DNA of 64,000 bases from Streptomyces sp. B1I3 (lineage in GTDB: Bacteria > Actinomycetota > Actinomycetes > Streptomycetales > Streptomycetaceae). The notes under the pieces are model-generated. The model made no database searches and had not been told where the DNA came from. It saw only the letters and a list, made by a program, of their open reading frames with translations. The DNA is taken from NCBI RefSeq assembly GCF_030816615.1, contig NZ_JAUSYD010000001.1:3804501-3868500 (forward strand), written 5' to 3'. Shown piece after piece: positions 19,472-28,169 of the stretch; the first letter of the stretch is position 1, and every line of letters starts with the position of its first letter. The position numbers and the translations under genes were made by a program.

Positions 19472-19783
19472 GCTCGCCCTTTCGGTTGCGGCGATGAGGC
19501 GTCGTTGGGGGGTAACTAGCGGGTGGTCGAGGCGGTTTCGGTCTTCGGACAGGGCGGAGACCCGGCGCGGTGGTCGGGCTCTCCAAGGTCCTTCGGGTCG
19601 TGGGCGGTCAGGGGTTTGCCGGTCAGTCGGCCGAGAGTGCCACAAATCCCACTGCCGTGTGGCTCCCTTGGGCCCATATCTCTCGAACGGGTGGAGATAG
19701 CTGGCCCTAGCTCTCGGCGGGCCGTTAGGAAGGCAGGACAGCCTGCGTCGGCCTGGAGCCGGCGCTGGGATCTCCGCTGCTGA
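19472..19783. other. Intergenic region with no gene seen
   Basis: About 310 bases between the dehydratase fragment and the two-gene operon. Open frames on the minus strand are shadows without ribosome sites. It probably contains the promoter of the operon starting at 19799. Confidence 0.5.
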
Positions 19784-19798
19784 CCGAGGAGAAGAACG

Positions 19799-20293
19799 AT
19801 CAAGCCCTTCATAGCCCCGGAAGAATCCACGACGGTGCCACCAGGAACACGCGTATCCAGCGCCGATATCGACCTCGACGCGCTCCCTCCACATACCCTC
19901 GTCGTCAAGGACGGCCAGGTGACGCCGATAGGTAAAGTGGTCATCGCGAAGGTGGCCAACGACCTGACCGCCGCCTGCCTGGGGGCTGACGACCCGCAGG
20001 CCGCGATTCAGCTGGTCCTGCAGCTCATCCCCAAGCACATGGCAGAGATCGCCAGCCGACACAGCAACGTCGAACCCAGCCCGCTGCGCGGTGCCCTGAA
20101 CAGCATCGTTTGGTCCGAGTGTCTGGAGCGACGCCCGGGCCGCGATGCACTGACAGGTGACCGAGCGGACGGCCAGCCGGACACCGACAACACCTGGCAC
20201 GACCGTCTGCCGTGCACCCACCAGCACGGCCACATCGACCACCACCGTGACGCCCTCGGCCGGGACTGGCAACGAACGGAGATTCTGGGATGA
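19799..20293 (+). CDS. Hypothetical protein, first gene of an E1 operon
   Basis: Not recognised. About 164 aa if initiated at ATC 19799, or 152 aa from the GTG at 19835. GAGGAG at 19786-19791 sits 7 bases before ATC-AAG-CCC-TTC, ideal spacing for a start, whereas the GTG at 19835 has no site. The middle (HTLVVKDGQVTPIGKVVIAKVANDL, split here by my reading at KDGQ) looks like an extended strand then helix; the C-terminus is His-rich (CTHQHGHIDHHRDAL). The stop overlaps the next ATG (ATGA), so the two are co-translated. The His-rich tail hints at metal binding but nothing firmer. Confidence 0.5.
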   Translation: MKPFIAPEESTTVPPGTRVSSADIDLDALPPHTLVVKDGQVTPIGKVVIAKVANDLTAACLGADDPQAAIQLVLQLIPKHMAEIASRHSNVEPSPLRGALNSIVWSECLERRPGRDALTGDRADGQPDTDNTWHDRLPCTHQHGHIDHHRDALGRDWQRTEILG

Positions 20294-20907
20294 CGCTCCT
20301 GACCCGCGAACGCCTTTCCGCTACCTCGGTCCACATCTACCGAGGAAACACCGGGCAAGCGAAACCCTTTCTGCTGCGTCGTGACGGTGACCGCTTCATC
20401 ACCACCTACGATCCCAAGCGCGCCGACGTAGGCACAGCAGCCGTGCTCACTCGTGCGCTTCTCTCCTCCGAGGGCATCAGTGTCTCCGAAGTGGTCCTCG
20501 AAGACCACGACCCCGCTCTGACGAACCTGTACCACGCTGCCTCGAAGCTCCTTCTGGACGTCGAGATCACCCGAGGGCCGCGAATCACGACGCCCGTCGT
20601 GAGGGTCGTCAGCCAGGACCCCATGCAGGCGACGTACTTCATCCCCAAGAAATGGGATCTGCTCGACGCACTCGACATGCTGCCCACCGCCTTCGCCGAC
20701 GCCCGACCTGAGGCGGCCCGCCAGCTGAAGATGCTCGAACAGGCCAAGAAGGACTCCGAGGGCAATATTGACCATGCTCTCGACGTGATGGCCAGGCTGA
20801 TCCTTGAGACTGACGACCCGGACAGCGTCTACGACGAAATGCTGCGCCTGCTCGATCAGTACCGCACCGAAGAGACGTCAATCGACACCCCCGCCACGGC
20901 TGCCTGA
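20290..20907 (+). CDS. Hypothetical protein, second gene of an E1 operon
   Basis: 205-aa soluble protein, not recognised. It begins MTLLTRERLSATSVHIYRGN and is predicted beta-rich in its first half (FLLRRDGDRFITTYDPKRAD) and helical in its second (AARQLKMLEQAKKDSEGNID), with an acidic C-terminus. No membrane segment, signal or catalytic motif was seen. It is coupled by four bases to the preceding gene. Its position beside a defence nuclease in an integrative element makes a conflict role possible, but this is inference. Confidence 0.7.
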   Translation: MTLLTRERLSATSVHIYRGNTGQAKPFLLRRDGDRFITTYDPKRADVGTAAVLTRALLSSEGISVSEVVLEDHDPALTNLYHAASKLLLDVEITRGPRITTPVVRVVSQDPMQATYFIPKKWDLLDALDMLPTAFADARPEAARQLKMLEQAKKDSEGNIDHALDVMARLILETDDPDSVYDEMLRLLDQYRTEETSIDTPATAA

Positions 20908-20962
20908 CTCAATCGACGAGTACACACGAGCCGGCAGCAGCCGAGCGCAAGAGGCGGCTCCG

Positions 20963-20982
20963 GGGTTGCAGTTTGGGTTGCG
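20963..20982 (+). repeat. Paired arm-type repeat, right end of E1
   Basis: GGGTTGCAGTTTGGGTTGCG, differing only at its last base from the pair at 17119, about 95 bases before att copy 2. Matching pairs at both ends support 17000-21077 as one element. Confidence 0.6.
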
Positions 20983-21077
20983 TTCACCGGCGTACAGCGC
21001 CGTTCAGAAGCTCCATGTGCCTCTGCTGCTCCGCAGGTAAGGACGTTCCCGCACCTCCCCGAACCCCACACGAACAT

Positions 21078-21130
21078 TTGGAAAGCGTGTTGGGGGCAAC
21101 CCCTCACGAGTTCGAATCTCGTATCCTCCG
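21078..21130 (+). repeat. att core copy 2, E1/E2 junction
   Basis: Exact copy of the tRNA-Ser 3' 53 bases, without the 5' half of the tRNA. It is preceded by CGAACAT, as are copies 3, 4 and 5, instead of the true tRNA sequence. It cannot form a tRNA. Confidence 0.93.
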
Positions 21131-21151
21131 CCATTGCTCTCACCGGGCAAT

Positions 21152-21193
21152 ACGTCGAAGGGCCCCACCGTCCGCGGTGGGGCCCTTCGACGT
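21152..21193 (+). terminator. Terminator-like hairpin after att copy 2
   Basis: ACGTCGAAGGGCCCCACCG and CGGTGGGGCCCTTCGACGT pair perfectly over 19 bp with a 4-base loop. Confidence 0.75.
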
Positions 21194-21209
21194 TGTCCTC
21201 GGACCCCGT

Positions 21210-21745
21210 TGTCCTGGTTTTCGTTCACAGTGGGTGTCTCCAGGGCCCCAGATGGTTTTGCTGATCTCCACGTCCTTGAGCATCGCGCCGGACACATGCA
21301 GATACCGAGCCCTCATACTTGCGGACGTACCCGGCTCCCACCTCAGATCTGGTCGATGACGCGGGCCGGGACATCGAGCAGCATGAGCACACGGTGGCGG
21401 CCGTGTGCCGAGTGTCTTGCAGCCGACCGTTCCGGACCCCCCCCCGTCTTCGAGTAGCCGCTTCCAGTCGTGGTAGTCCGTGTTCGGGCTCAGCGGGCCA
21501 CCCAGCGGCTGAGCGAACACGTAGTCCGACTCGACCACAGGTCACCGGCCGCCTTGCGCTCGCGCGCCTGCGTCTCGGCATGCGCCCGGAGCATCGAGAC
21601 CAGCGGGCCGGACAGGGGCACCGCACGCCGGCCCGCCCGGGACTTGGTGTTCTTGGTTTTGCGCCGGACCTGCACCTTGTCCGGGCAGTACCCCAGCTTC
21701 CGGCCGCAGGGTGAGGCTTCCGGGCACCCGTGCTTGCACCAGTGG
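21210..21745 (-). pseudogene. Tyrosine recombinase (integrase) relic of E2
   Basis: Minus-strand fragments in more than one frame match the E1 integrase: a CGRKLGYCPDKVQVRRK segment, NTKSRAGRRAVPLSGPL, LSPNTDYHDWKRLLEDG, a DTRHTAAT segment, and a VIDQI region at the DNA end. Frame changes around 21430-21460, including a run of ten C, and loss of the N-terminus show that it is broken. Its upstream side abuts an IS1380-like fragment. Confidence 0.8.
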
Positions 21746-21960
21746 CAGCTTCAATGTGGTCGGCGGCGGTGTTGGATCCGGCGTTGCCGGACCGCAGCAG
21801 GGCAGTCACCGGTTCTCCGAACCCAGTCTGGCCATGGTCGACGAACGCGACGAGCGGATGACAGCCGAAGGCCTTCTTCCGGACCGCGATGGCGTCCTGC
21901 TTCCCGGAGTGTGCAGGGACCAGCACGCCGTCGATGTCCACTATCACCTGGCCGTCAGCG
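21745..21960 (-). pseudogene. IS1380-family transposase fragment
   Basis: VIVDIDGVLVPAHSGKQDAI, then AFGCHPLVAFVDHGQTG and LLRSGNAGSNTAADH, is characteristic of the DD-box region of IS1380-type transposases (DxDxT/V, GNAGSNTAADH). Both ends are truncated and no inverted repeats were found. Confidence 0.75.
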
Positions 21961-22115
21961 GGTCGGCGATCCGGCACATGGCGACGCCGGACGGGTAGGC
22001 GACCTTGCAGCCTGCATAGCGGGCGACGGTGGGCGGTAGATCTCCGACAGAGGCGGCTTGGTCCACGATCACCAGCACGGTGCCGAACTTCGCGGTCAGC
22101 TGGCGAGCGGGGCGT
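21960..22115 (-). pseudogene. IS110-family transposase N-terminal fragment
   Basis: Minus strand reads LTAKFGTVLVIVDQAASVGD then PPTVARYAGCKVAYPSGVAM and CRIAD, matching the DEDD domain start of IS110 transposases (VVDQPASIGALPLAVAR-like). It stops within the IS1380 fragment, so two IS relics are fused. Confidence 0.7.
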
Positions 22116-22153
22116 GGGCCGCAGCCCCGCCTCCTCGATGTGAGAGGAGGGGC

Positions 22154-22330
22154 ATGGTGAAGCGTCTTGCTGCTGGCTGCGGCCGAGATAACCCTGTCAG
22201 CCCCTCGCCCGGCTGTGCGGTAGAGCTGGTGCTTACGGGTCGACCCGCCCGGAACGAGCTACTGTTGAGAAGTGGGCTTCTCGGACCCGGATATCTGCGA
22301 ATGTCGCACCAGCGGTTGCGCCGCTGCTAG
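22154..22330 (+). CDS. Small open frame, possible IS630-like N-terminal fragment
   Basis: 58-codon frame with a strong GAGAGGAGG site before ATG. The stretch VELVLTGRPARNELL slightly resembles the N-terminal HTH of IS630-type transposases. It is too short for certainty and may be a relic. Confidence 0.3.
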   Translation: MVKRLAAGCGRDNPVSPSPGCAVELVLTGRPARNELLLRSGLLGPGYLRMSHQRLRRC

Positions 22331-22561
22331 CGTGGACCTTGGTCAAAGTGGTGAACGTCGCCCAGCCTCAGCGGCTGTGTCCCGGGATACAGCTATGCCC
22401 CGAAGTCCGCCTGATCGCTGCGGGCGGACCTCGGGGCAGGGAGCCAAATCATGCTTCTTGCCTCGGGCTGTATGCAACCAGGTGCAGTGACAGAAGTTCC
22501 AAGGCGTACGCAGAAAATCTAGCACAGCCATCTGCCATCTGCGTCGGACACAGGGGGCGCA
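22331..22561. other. Upstream region of the E2 defence operon
   Basis: About 230 bases that should carry the promoter of the five-gene operon. AT-richer than the surroundings around 22480-22530. No clear operator seen. Confidence 0.4.
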
Positions 22562-22564
22562 GTG

Positions 22565-23239
22565 ATGCGGAGCGATGAGCAGGAACTGGTACGGGCCATG
22601 TCGGCCGAGCGCTTTCAGCCGTTCCTCGCGGTATGCGGGGGCGACGCCACGGTGGCACTGCGCCTGTATGCGTGGGACGCCGAGGTCAGCCGAGCTTTAC
22701 ACAGCATCTTGCGGGACCTGGAGATCTGCTACCGCAACGCCGTCCACCGGCAGCTCGCGGGCAAGTACCGCCGGGACGACTGGTGGAACGAGGGGCGCAT
22801 CCGACTGCACCGGGTCGGCCAGAGCAACATCGCCGATGCCCGGGAGAAGCTGCGCGCGATGTGCAAACCGGACGCTCCCTGCGACATCGTGGCGCAGTTG
22901 TCGTTCGGCTTCTGGGTCGGACTCTTCGCCAGAGGCGAAGGGCGCCACTACGAGATGCAGCTGTGGAACGCTTCGCTTCAGTACCTCTTTCGGCCGCACG
23001 GCGTCCGCCGCAATGAACTGCACCAGGAGTTGAAGAAGCTTCTGCAGCTGCGGAATCGGGTCGCCCACCACGAACGCGTCTTTCACATGGAGTTGGAGGA
23101 CCGCTTCGCCGCCGCGCTCACTCTGATGGACTACATCAGCCCCGAGACGGCCGCGCTGCATGAGAAGTTCGGCCAAGTGCCGCAGGTGCTGGCTCGCAAG
23201 GAACGAGTGCTGTCTGGAGAGGAGGAGATTCGGCTGTGA
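22565..23239 (+). CDS. Abi_2-like HEPN-domain protein (abortive infection type)
   Basis: 224-aa predicted RNase toxin of the Abi_2/AbiD family. The HEPN active site R-x4-H is RNRVAH (Arg163, His168), followed by HER, the usual Abi_2 ending. Conserved LRDLEICYRNAVHRQLA and LSFGFWVGLF are also family features. ATG 22565 follows GGGGG by 7 bases; a GTG one codon upstream is equally possible. It overlaps the next gene by four bases (GTGA). In Abi systems such proteins cleave RNA to stop phage. Here it is the first gene of a type I restriction-like operon, suggesting it acts when the downstream complex is triggered or evaded (inference). Confidence 0.85.
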   Translation: MRSDEQELVRAMSAERFQPFLAVCGGDATVALRLYAWDAEVSRALHSILRDLEICYRNAVHRQLAGKYRRDDWWNEGRIRLHRVGQSNIADAREKLRAMCKPDAPCDIVAQLSFGFWVGLFARGEGRHYEMQLWNASLQYLFRPHGVRRNELHQELKKLLQLRNRVAHHERVFHMELEDRFAAALTLMDYISPETAALHEKFGQVPQVLARKERVLSGEEEIRL

Positions 23240-25302
23240 GCCAGGGGAACCAGCAGACGCGTACGAACCGGACCCGGTTCAAACCGGTGACACTCGGCGA
23301 GATCAAGGAGCTCGCCAGGGTGGGCCGCCCCACCGTGAGTAACTGGCGCCGCCGACACGCGTCCTTTCCGGCCGCAATGGGCGGCACCGAGAACAAGCCA
23401 CTGTTCGACGCCGAGGAAGTCGCCGAGTGGCTGGACACCCGGCCCGTCCCCGACGCGGAACAGCGGGAGGACGGACATGTGCCGACGTACGGAGACCGGT
23501 TCCGGGCGGCTCTCCGGTTGCGGCGGTTGGTCGCGCTGAAACACGATGGCATCTCGGCGGAGACGCTGATCAGGTCCGCCCTGTCGCTGATCGCCGATAC
23601 GGCCGCGGGCAACCGGCGGGCTCCGGCCGCGAGCGGACAGCTCGAACAAGCGGTGCATGAGCTGCTGGACAGCACGGAGACGCCGGGTGCCGCCGCCGAC
23701 GCGGTGCTCGGCTTGGCCGGCCGGCTCGAATCCGACCTGGCCATGGACGCCACCCCGGCGGTGGTGGCGGAGCTGATCGGCGCCCTGGTCCGCCGCCGCG
23801 AGACCGCCGGTGAGGCCGAATGTGCCCGCCCCTCCGTGATCAACCTGTACGCCGGCACGGGAGACCTGCTCTTCGCCCTTGACCGTGGCCGGCACGGCCG
23901 GATCACCGCGATGGAGGCGGACACGCTGCGCCGTGAACTGCTGGGCTACCGCCTGCTGGCGCACGGTGAGCGGGGCGTCGAACTGTATGCCGACGTCGCG
24001 GCGCTGCGGGCCGACGGGCTCACGGCGGCCGACGTCGTCGTCGTCGACCCCCCCTTTGCGGCGGGCGAGCGCGAGACGGACGAGGACGGGCCGCTGAGCC
24101 GGGCCGCCGAGGCATTGGCTCTGCTCGGGCCCGGTGGCACCGCGTACGTGGTCGTGCCCTCGTGGACACTGGCCCGTCAGAGGACGGGCGTTCCCAGCCC
24201 GAACGTCCGGCTGCGGGAGCACCTCCTGATCGAGGACGCGGTGGCTGGCATCGTCCAGCTCCCGCGCCGCATCCATCCGTTCCGCACCGGTGCGGAACTC
24301 GCCCTGCTGGTACTGCGCCGGGACGCCGGACCGGCCGAGCGCGGCCTGACACGGTTGGTGGACGGCGACCGGATCGCGCTGCGGACGGGGCTAGGGCAGC
24401 ACTGGGCCGAATGTGTCACCGACGCGCTGACCACGGCGGACCTCCCGGCGTCCGAAGAGGTCCGTGACATCCCCGTGACGGCCGCGAGCCCGCGCGGGGA
24501 GCAGCTGCTAGACGGCCGGTCCCTGCTGCCCGCCCACCGGCTGGCCTCCCCCGAGCCGGGACTCGACCACTTCGGGGCATCCCTGGACGCCCGCCGGGAG
24601 GCGGCGGCGGCGCTGCCCGCCCTGCGGGAGTGGATCGGCGGCCTGGGCATCGCCAAGCGGGAGAGCCCGGTGCCGCACCGCCGGCTCGACGAGCACGTGC
24701 GGGCCGGGCAGTTGAAACTACTCCCGGGGCACCGCATCCACTCCGAGGACATCGCCGACGGGGGCCTGGTCGTCGTCGGCCGGGAGGAGATGCTGGGCAC
24801 ACTGCCGATCGGTCGGCGGCGCATCGCGCCGGAGGCTCTGGCCGACTACCCGCAAGCGGCGGTGACCGAGCGCGGCGACGTCCTGCTGCTCGCCGAGCAC
24901 GGGGTGCGCACCCATGTGGACGGCCTGGGCGGCTGCGTCCTGCTGGCGCCGGTGCAGGGCCTGCGGATCACCGCGTACGCGCAGCACCAGCAGCAGCGGG
25001 CGACCGGCGGCCCGGTCGGCGGCCTGTGGATCGGCCCGTACCCGCTGGCCCGACTGCTGGCCGCGCCCAGGAACCAGCTGCGCAGCAGCGGGTCGCTGGT
25101 ACGGCGGGTCAGCGTACGCGACATGGACCTGCCACAGCTGCCGCCCGGAGAGATCACCGAACTGGAGGCCGTCCTCACCGAGATCGACCGGCATCGCACC
25201 GAGGTGCGGCGCCAACTGGACGCGCTGGACACACTGGCCGAGCGGCTCGCCGCCGGGGTCGCCGACGGCGCGCTGGCGTTGCGGCGGCGGCCGAGCCGGT
25301 AG
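23236..25302 (+). CDS. HTH + N6-adenine methyltransferase-like + specificity-like fusion protein
   Basis: 688-aa multidomain protein. Residues 15-67 form a MerR/excisionase-like HTH (TLGEIKELARVGRPTVSNWR and LFDAEEVAEWL). Residues ~85-190 match the helical HsdM lead-in. The methyltransferase core has motif I NLYAGTGD (204-211, in place of DPACGSGG), acidic ITAMEAD, and motif IV DPPF (271-274), an allowed variant of (N/D/S)PP(Y/F). Residues ~495-688 look like an HsdS half: VTERGDVLLLAEHGV, VSVRDMDLPQLPPGEIT and a terminal helix LDALDTLAERLAAGV. It lies between the HEPN gene and hsdM, so it may be a second M/S component. Confidence 0.75.
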   Translation: MSQGNQQTRTNRTRFKPVTLGEIKELARVGRPTVSNWRRRHASFPAAMGGTENKPLFDAEEVAEWLDTRPVPDAEQREDGHVPTYGDRFRAALRLRRLVALKHDGISAETLIRSALSLIADTAAGNRRAPAASGQLEQAVHELLDSTETPGAAADAVLGLAGRLESDLAMDATPAVVAELIGALVRRRETAGEAECARPSVINLYAGTGDLLFALDRGRHGRITAMEADTLRRELLGYRLLAHGERGVELYADVAALRADGLTAADVVVVDPPFAAGERETDEDGPLSRAAEALALLGPGGTAYVVVPSWTLARQRTGVPSPNVRLREHLLIEDAVAGIVQLPRRIHPFRTGAELALLVLRRDAGPAERGLTRLVDGDRIALRTGLGQHWAECVTDALTTADLPASEEVRDIPVTAASPRGEQLLDGRSLLPAHRLASPEPGLDHFGASLDARREAAAALPALREWIGGLGIAKRESPVPHRRLDEHVRAGQLKLLPGHRIHSEDIADGGLVVVGREEMLGTLPIGRRRIAPEALADYPQAAVTERGDVLLLAEHGVRTHVDGLGGCVLLAPVQGLRITAYAQHQQQRATGGPVGGLWIGPYPLARLLAAPRNQLRSSGSLVRRVSVRDMDLPQLPPGEITELEAVLTEIDRHRTEVRRQLDALDTLAERLAAGVADGALALRRRPSR

Positions 25303-25356
25303 CCGGTGGCCCGATGGGGGAAGCACGAAGTCGAACATGAGAGAAGCGAGGCAGCT

Positions 25357-26952
25357 GTGCCGCCACGGAAGAAGCGGTCCCCGGAGGAGATGAGGGACAT
25401 CCTCTGGCGCGCCGTCGACAAGCTGCGCGGCAGCTTGGACGCCGCCGCCTACAAGCACTATGTGCTGGGCCTGGTCTTCCTGAAGTACGTGTCTGCGGCG
25501 ATGGCCGAGCGGCGACGGCAGCTGGAGTCCGAGCTGCGCGCGGAAGGCGGATGGGACGAGGCCGGACTGCTCGCGACCCTGGAGGAGCGCCGCGAGTACA
25601 CGGGCTCCGGCGTCTACTACGTGCCCCCGGCCGCGCGTTGGGAGAGCGTCGTGGAACTGGCGCGGGACACGGGAGGCGGGGCTGACATCGGTGAGGCGAT
25701 CGACTCCGCGATGCGCGCGATCGAGGGCTACAACCCGGCCCTACTCGGGACTCTCCCGCAGATCTACGGCGACAGCAGTGTGGACGGGCGGCGCCTGGCC
25801 GACCTCGTGGAGCTGCTCGACCGCGTGGTGTTCCCGGAACGGGCCAGCGGGCTCGGCGCCCCGGACCTCGTGGGCGAGGTCTACAAGTTCTTCCTCGCTC
25901 GGTTTGCCGCCTCCGAGGGGCGCAGGGGCGGTGAGTTCTTCACCCCGGCCAGCGTCGTCCGGCTGCTGGTGGAAACCCTCGGCCCCCAAGAGGGTGAGCG
26001 GGTGTACGACCCGGCGTGCGGCTCCGGCGGCATGTTCGTCCAGACGGCGCACTCGATCAGAGCTCACGGCGGCGACTGGCTGAACGTGGCGTTCTACGGC
26101 CAGGAGTGGAACGCCACCACGTGGCGGCTGGCCCACATGAACCTGGCCGTCCACGGGATCGAGGCCGGTCTCGGCACAGGGCCGGCCGACGTCTTCCGCG
26201 ACGACCAGCACCCGGACCTCAAAGCACAGGTCGCTTTGGCCGCCCCACCGTTCAACCTCTCCGACTGGGGTGGCGACTTTCTGGCGATGGACCGGCGCTG
26301 GGTCTACGGCACCCCGCCGGTCAACAACGCGAACTACGCGTGGCTCCAGCACACGGCAAGCAAACTCGCCCCGGGCGGGCGGGCGGGCGTGGTGCTCGCC
26401 AACGGGTCGATGAGCAGCAGGCAGTCCGGTGAGGGGGACATCCGCCGGGCGATGCTCGAAGCGGACTTGGTGGCCTGCGTGATCGCGCTACCAGGCCAGT
26501 TGTTCCGCACCACCGCCATCCCGGCGTGCGTGTGGCTCCTCGCCGACGGCAAGGGGCGGGGCTCCGGATGGGCACGGGAACGCGGCGGCGAGGTGCTGTT
26601 CGTCGACGCCCGGGAGCTGGGGTTCATGGCGGACCGCACCCTGCGAGAGCTGAGCGACGAGGAGATTGTCCGCATCGGAGACCGGGTCCGTGCTTGGCGC
26701 GGCCAGCCCGGCGCCGACACGTACGAGGACGAGCCGGGCTTCTGCGCGAGTGTACCCCTGTCCACCATCGCCGAGCAGGACTTCGTCCTGACCCCAGGCC
26801 GGTACGTCGGCACGGCCGAGCCCGCAGCGGCCCCGGACGCCGAGCCGCCGGACGCGAGGGTCGCGCGACTGACCGCCCTGCTCCGCGAGCAGTTCGCCGA
26901 GTCCGAGCGCCTGGCGAAGGCCGTCGACGCGCAGTTGCGGAGAGTGTCGTGA
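25357..26952 (+). CDS. hsdM: Type I restriction-modification HsdM homologue with altered motif IV
   Basis: 531-aa class I SAM-binding N6-adenine methyltransferase subunit. The helical N-terminus (LWRAVDKLRGSLDAAAYKHY, VLGLVFLKYVS) and GGEFFTPASVVRLLVE are canonical. Motif I is DPACGSGGMF (218-227). Motif IV, normally NPPF, is APPFN (296-300): the catalytic Asn is Ala, as the codons GCC CCA CCG TTC confirm. Methylation may therefore be lost or performed by the upstream DPPF protein. GTG 25357 follows AAGCGAGG; an upstream GTG at 25306 has no good site. The stop overlaps hsdS by four bases. Confidence 0.9.
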   Translation: MPPRKKRSPEEMRDILWRAVDKLRGSLDAAAYKHYVLGLVFLKYVSAAMAERRRQLESELRAEGGWDEAGLLATLEERREYTGSGVYYVPPAARWESVVELARDTGGGADIGEAIDSAMRAIEGYNPALLGTLPQIYGDSSVDGRRLADLVELLDRVVFPERASGLGAPDLVGEVYKFFLARFAASEGRRGGEFFTPASVVRLLVETLGPQEGERVYDPACGSGGMFVQTAHSIRAHGGDWLNVAFYGQEWNATTWRLAHMNLAVHGIEAGLGTGPADVFRDDQHPDLKAQVALAAPPFNLSDWGGDFLAMDRRWVYGTPPVNNANYAWLQHTASKLAPGGRAGVVLANGSMSSRQSGEGDIRRAMLEADLVACVIALPGQLFRTTAIPACVWLLADGKGRGSGWARERGGEVLFVDARELGFMADRTLRELSDEEIVRIGDRVRAWRGQPGADTYEDEPGFCASVPLSTIAEQDFVLTPGRYVGTAEPAAAPDAEPPDARVARLTALLREQFAESERLAKAVDAQLRRVS

Positions 26953-28169
26953 CGGCCGTCCGCACGCGACCCCTGAAGGACTTCGCCGTGGCGGGCGGCC
27001 TTGTCGGCGGACCGCTCGGCTCCCGCCTCGCAAAGCGGGACTTCGTCCCGGAGGGGGTCCCGGTCATTCGCGGCCAGAACCTGGCTGGCGGCGGGTACTT
27101 CTCGTCAGCCGGTCTCGTCTTCGTCCCGGCGGGCCGCGCGGACGACGCGTTCGCCCGCCACCTCGCCGTTCCGGGCGACCTCGTCCTCACCCAGCGCGGT
27201 ACGCTCGGCCAAGTGGGAATCGTGCCCGCCGGGATCCATGACCGGTACCTCCTGTCACCGGCCCAGGCTCGGATACGGGTGGACCCGGACCGGGCGGACG
27301 TCAGGTTCCTCTACTACTGCCTCTCGGACCCGGGCATGGTGGCGCTGATCCGTTCGCGTGCCGTGACCACAAGGGTCCCGCACGTCACCCCGGACATCCT
27401 CGGCGATCTCCCGGTCCCCGCCCGGCCGCTGCCGGAGCAGCGAGCCGTCGCCGAGGTCCTCGGGGCACTGGACGACAAGATCGCCGCCAACGAGCGCACG
27501 GCCGAAACCTGCCTTGAGCTGGCCAGCGCCTCGTTCGCGGCGGCGCCGGCGGGCCCCCCGCAGCGATTGGGCCAGGTCGCGGAGCTGCACGACGGGCCGC
27601 ACGCCACACCGGTCAAGACCGCATCCGGCCCGTGGTTCCTCAGCATCAGCAGTCTGGACGCCGGCCGCTTGGACCTGGCCGCCTCCGCCCACCTGTCCGA
27701 GGAGGACTTCGCCAGCTGGACCCGGCGCGTCCGGCCGCGGGCCGACGACGTGCTCTTCTCGTACGAGACCCGGCTCGGCCATGCGGCGCTCATGCCGCCC
27801 GGTGTCCGCGCGTGCCTGGGCCGCCGGATGGCACTCCTACGGGCGAAGAACCCTGAGACGGGCGGCGCGCTGCTCCTGCACGCCTACCTCAGCCCCGTGT
27901 TCCAGGACGAGATCGCCCGCCGTAGCGTCCACAGCACCACCGTGGATCGGCTTCCGCTGGGGGACATGCCCAGCTGGCCCCTTCCCCTTCCGGCCGTGGG
28001 CGAGCGGGCCGGGTTGTCCGCGAGGCTGGACGCCCTGCACGCCAGCGCGGCACAGACCGCTGCCGAGAGCCGTACGCTAGCGGCACTGCGCGACACGCTG
28101 CTCCCCGGGCTGGTCTCCGGCCGGCTGCAGGTCGGGGACGCTGCCCGCGCGGCGGAAGAGGCCGGATGA
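26949..28169 (+). CDS. hsdS: Type I restriction specificity subunit HsdS
   Basis: 406-aa DNA-recognition subunit with two target-recognition domains. The first is residues ~1-150, with GVPVIRGQNLAGGGYFSSAG, PGDLVLTQRGTLGQVGIVP and TTRVPHVTPDILGDLPVP. The second is ~190-360, with WFLSISSLDAGRLDLA, RADDVLFSYETRLGHAALMP and TTVDRLPLGDMPSWPLPLP. Each is followed by a conserved helix (LPEQRAVAEVLGALDDKIAA and a C-terminal counterpart) forming the spacer. Both TRDs are intact. GTG 26949 overlaps the hsdM stop and its own stop overlaps hsdR. Confidence 0.9.
   Translation: MTAVRTRPLKDFAVAGGLVGGPLGSRLAKRDFVPEGVPVIRGQNLAGGGYFSSAGLVFVPAGRADDAFARHLAVPGDLVLTQRGTLGQVGIVPAGIHDRYLLSPAQARIRVDPDRADVRFLYYCLSDPGMVALIRSRAVTTRVPHVTPDILGDLPVPARPLPEQRAVAEVLGALDDKIAANERTAETCLELASASFAAAPAGPPQRLGQVAELHDGPHATPVKTASGPWFLSISSLDAGRLDLAASAHLSEEDFASWTRRVRPRADDVLFSYETRLGHAALMPPGVRACLGRRMALLRAKNPETGGALLLHAYLSPVFQDEIARRSVHSTTVDRLPLGDMPSWPLPLPAVGERAGLSARLDALHASAAQTAAESRTLAALRDTLLPGLVSGRLQVGDAARAAEEAG

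Noticed and set aside
22339-22578. 79-codon plus-strand frame before the HEPN gene
   Set aside because: No convincing ribosome site or similarity, and it overlaps the HEPN start out of frame.
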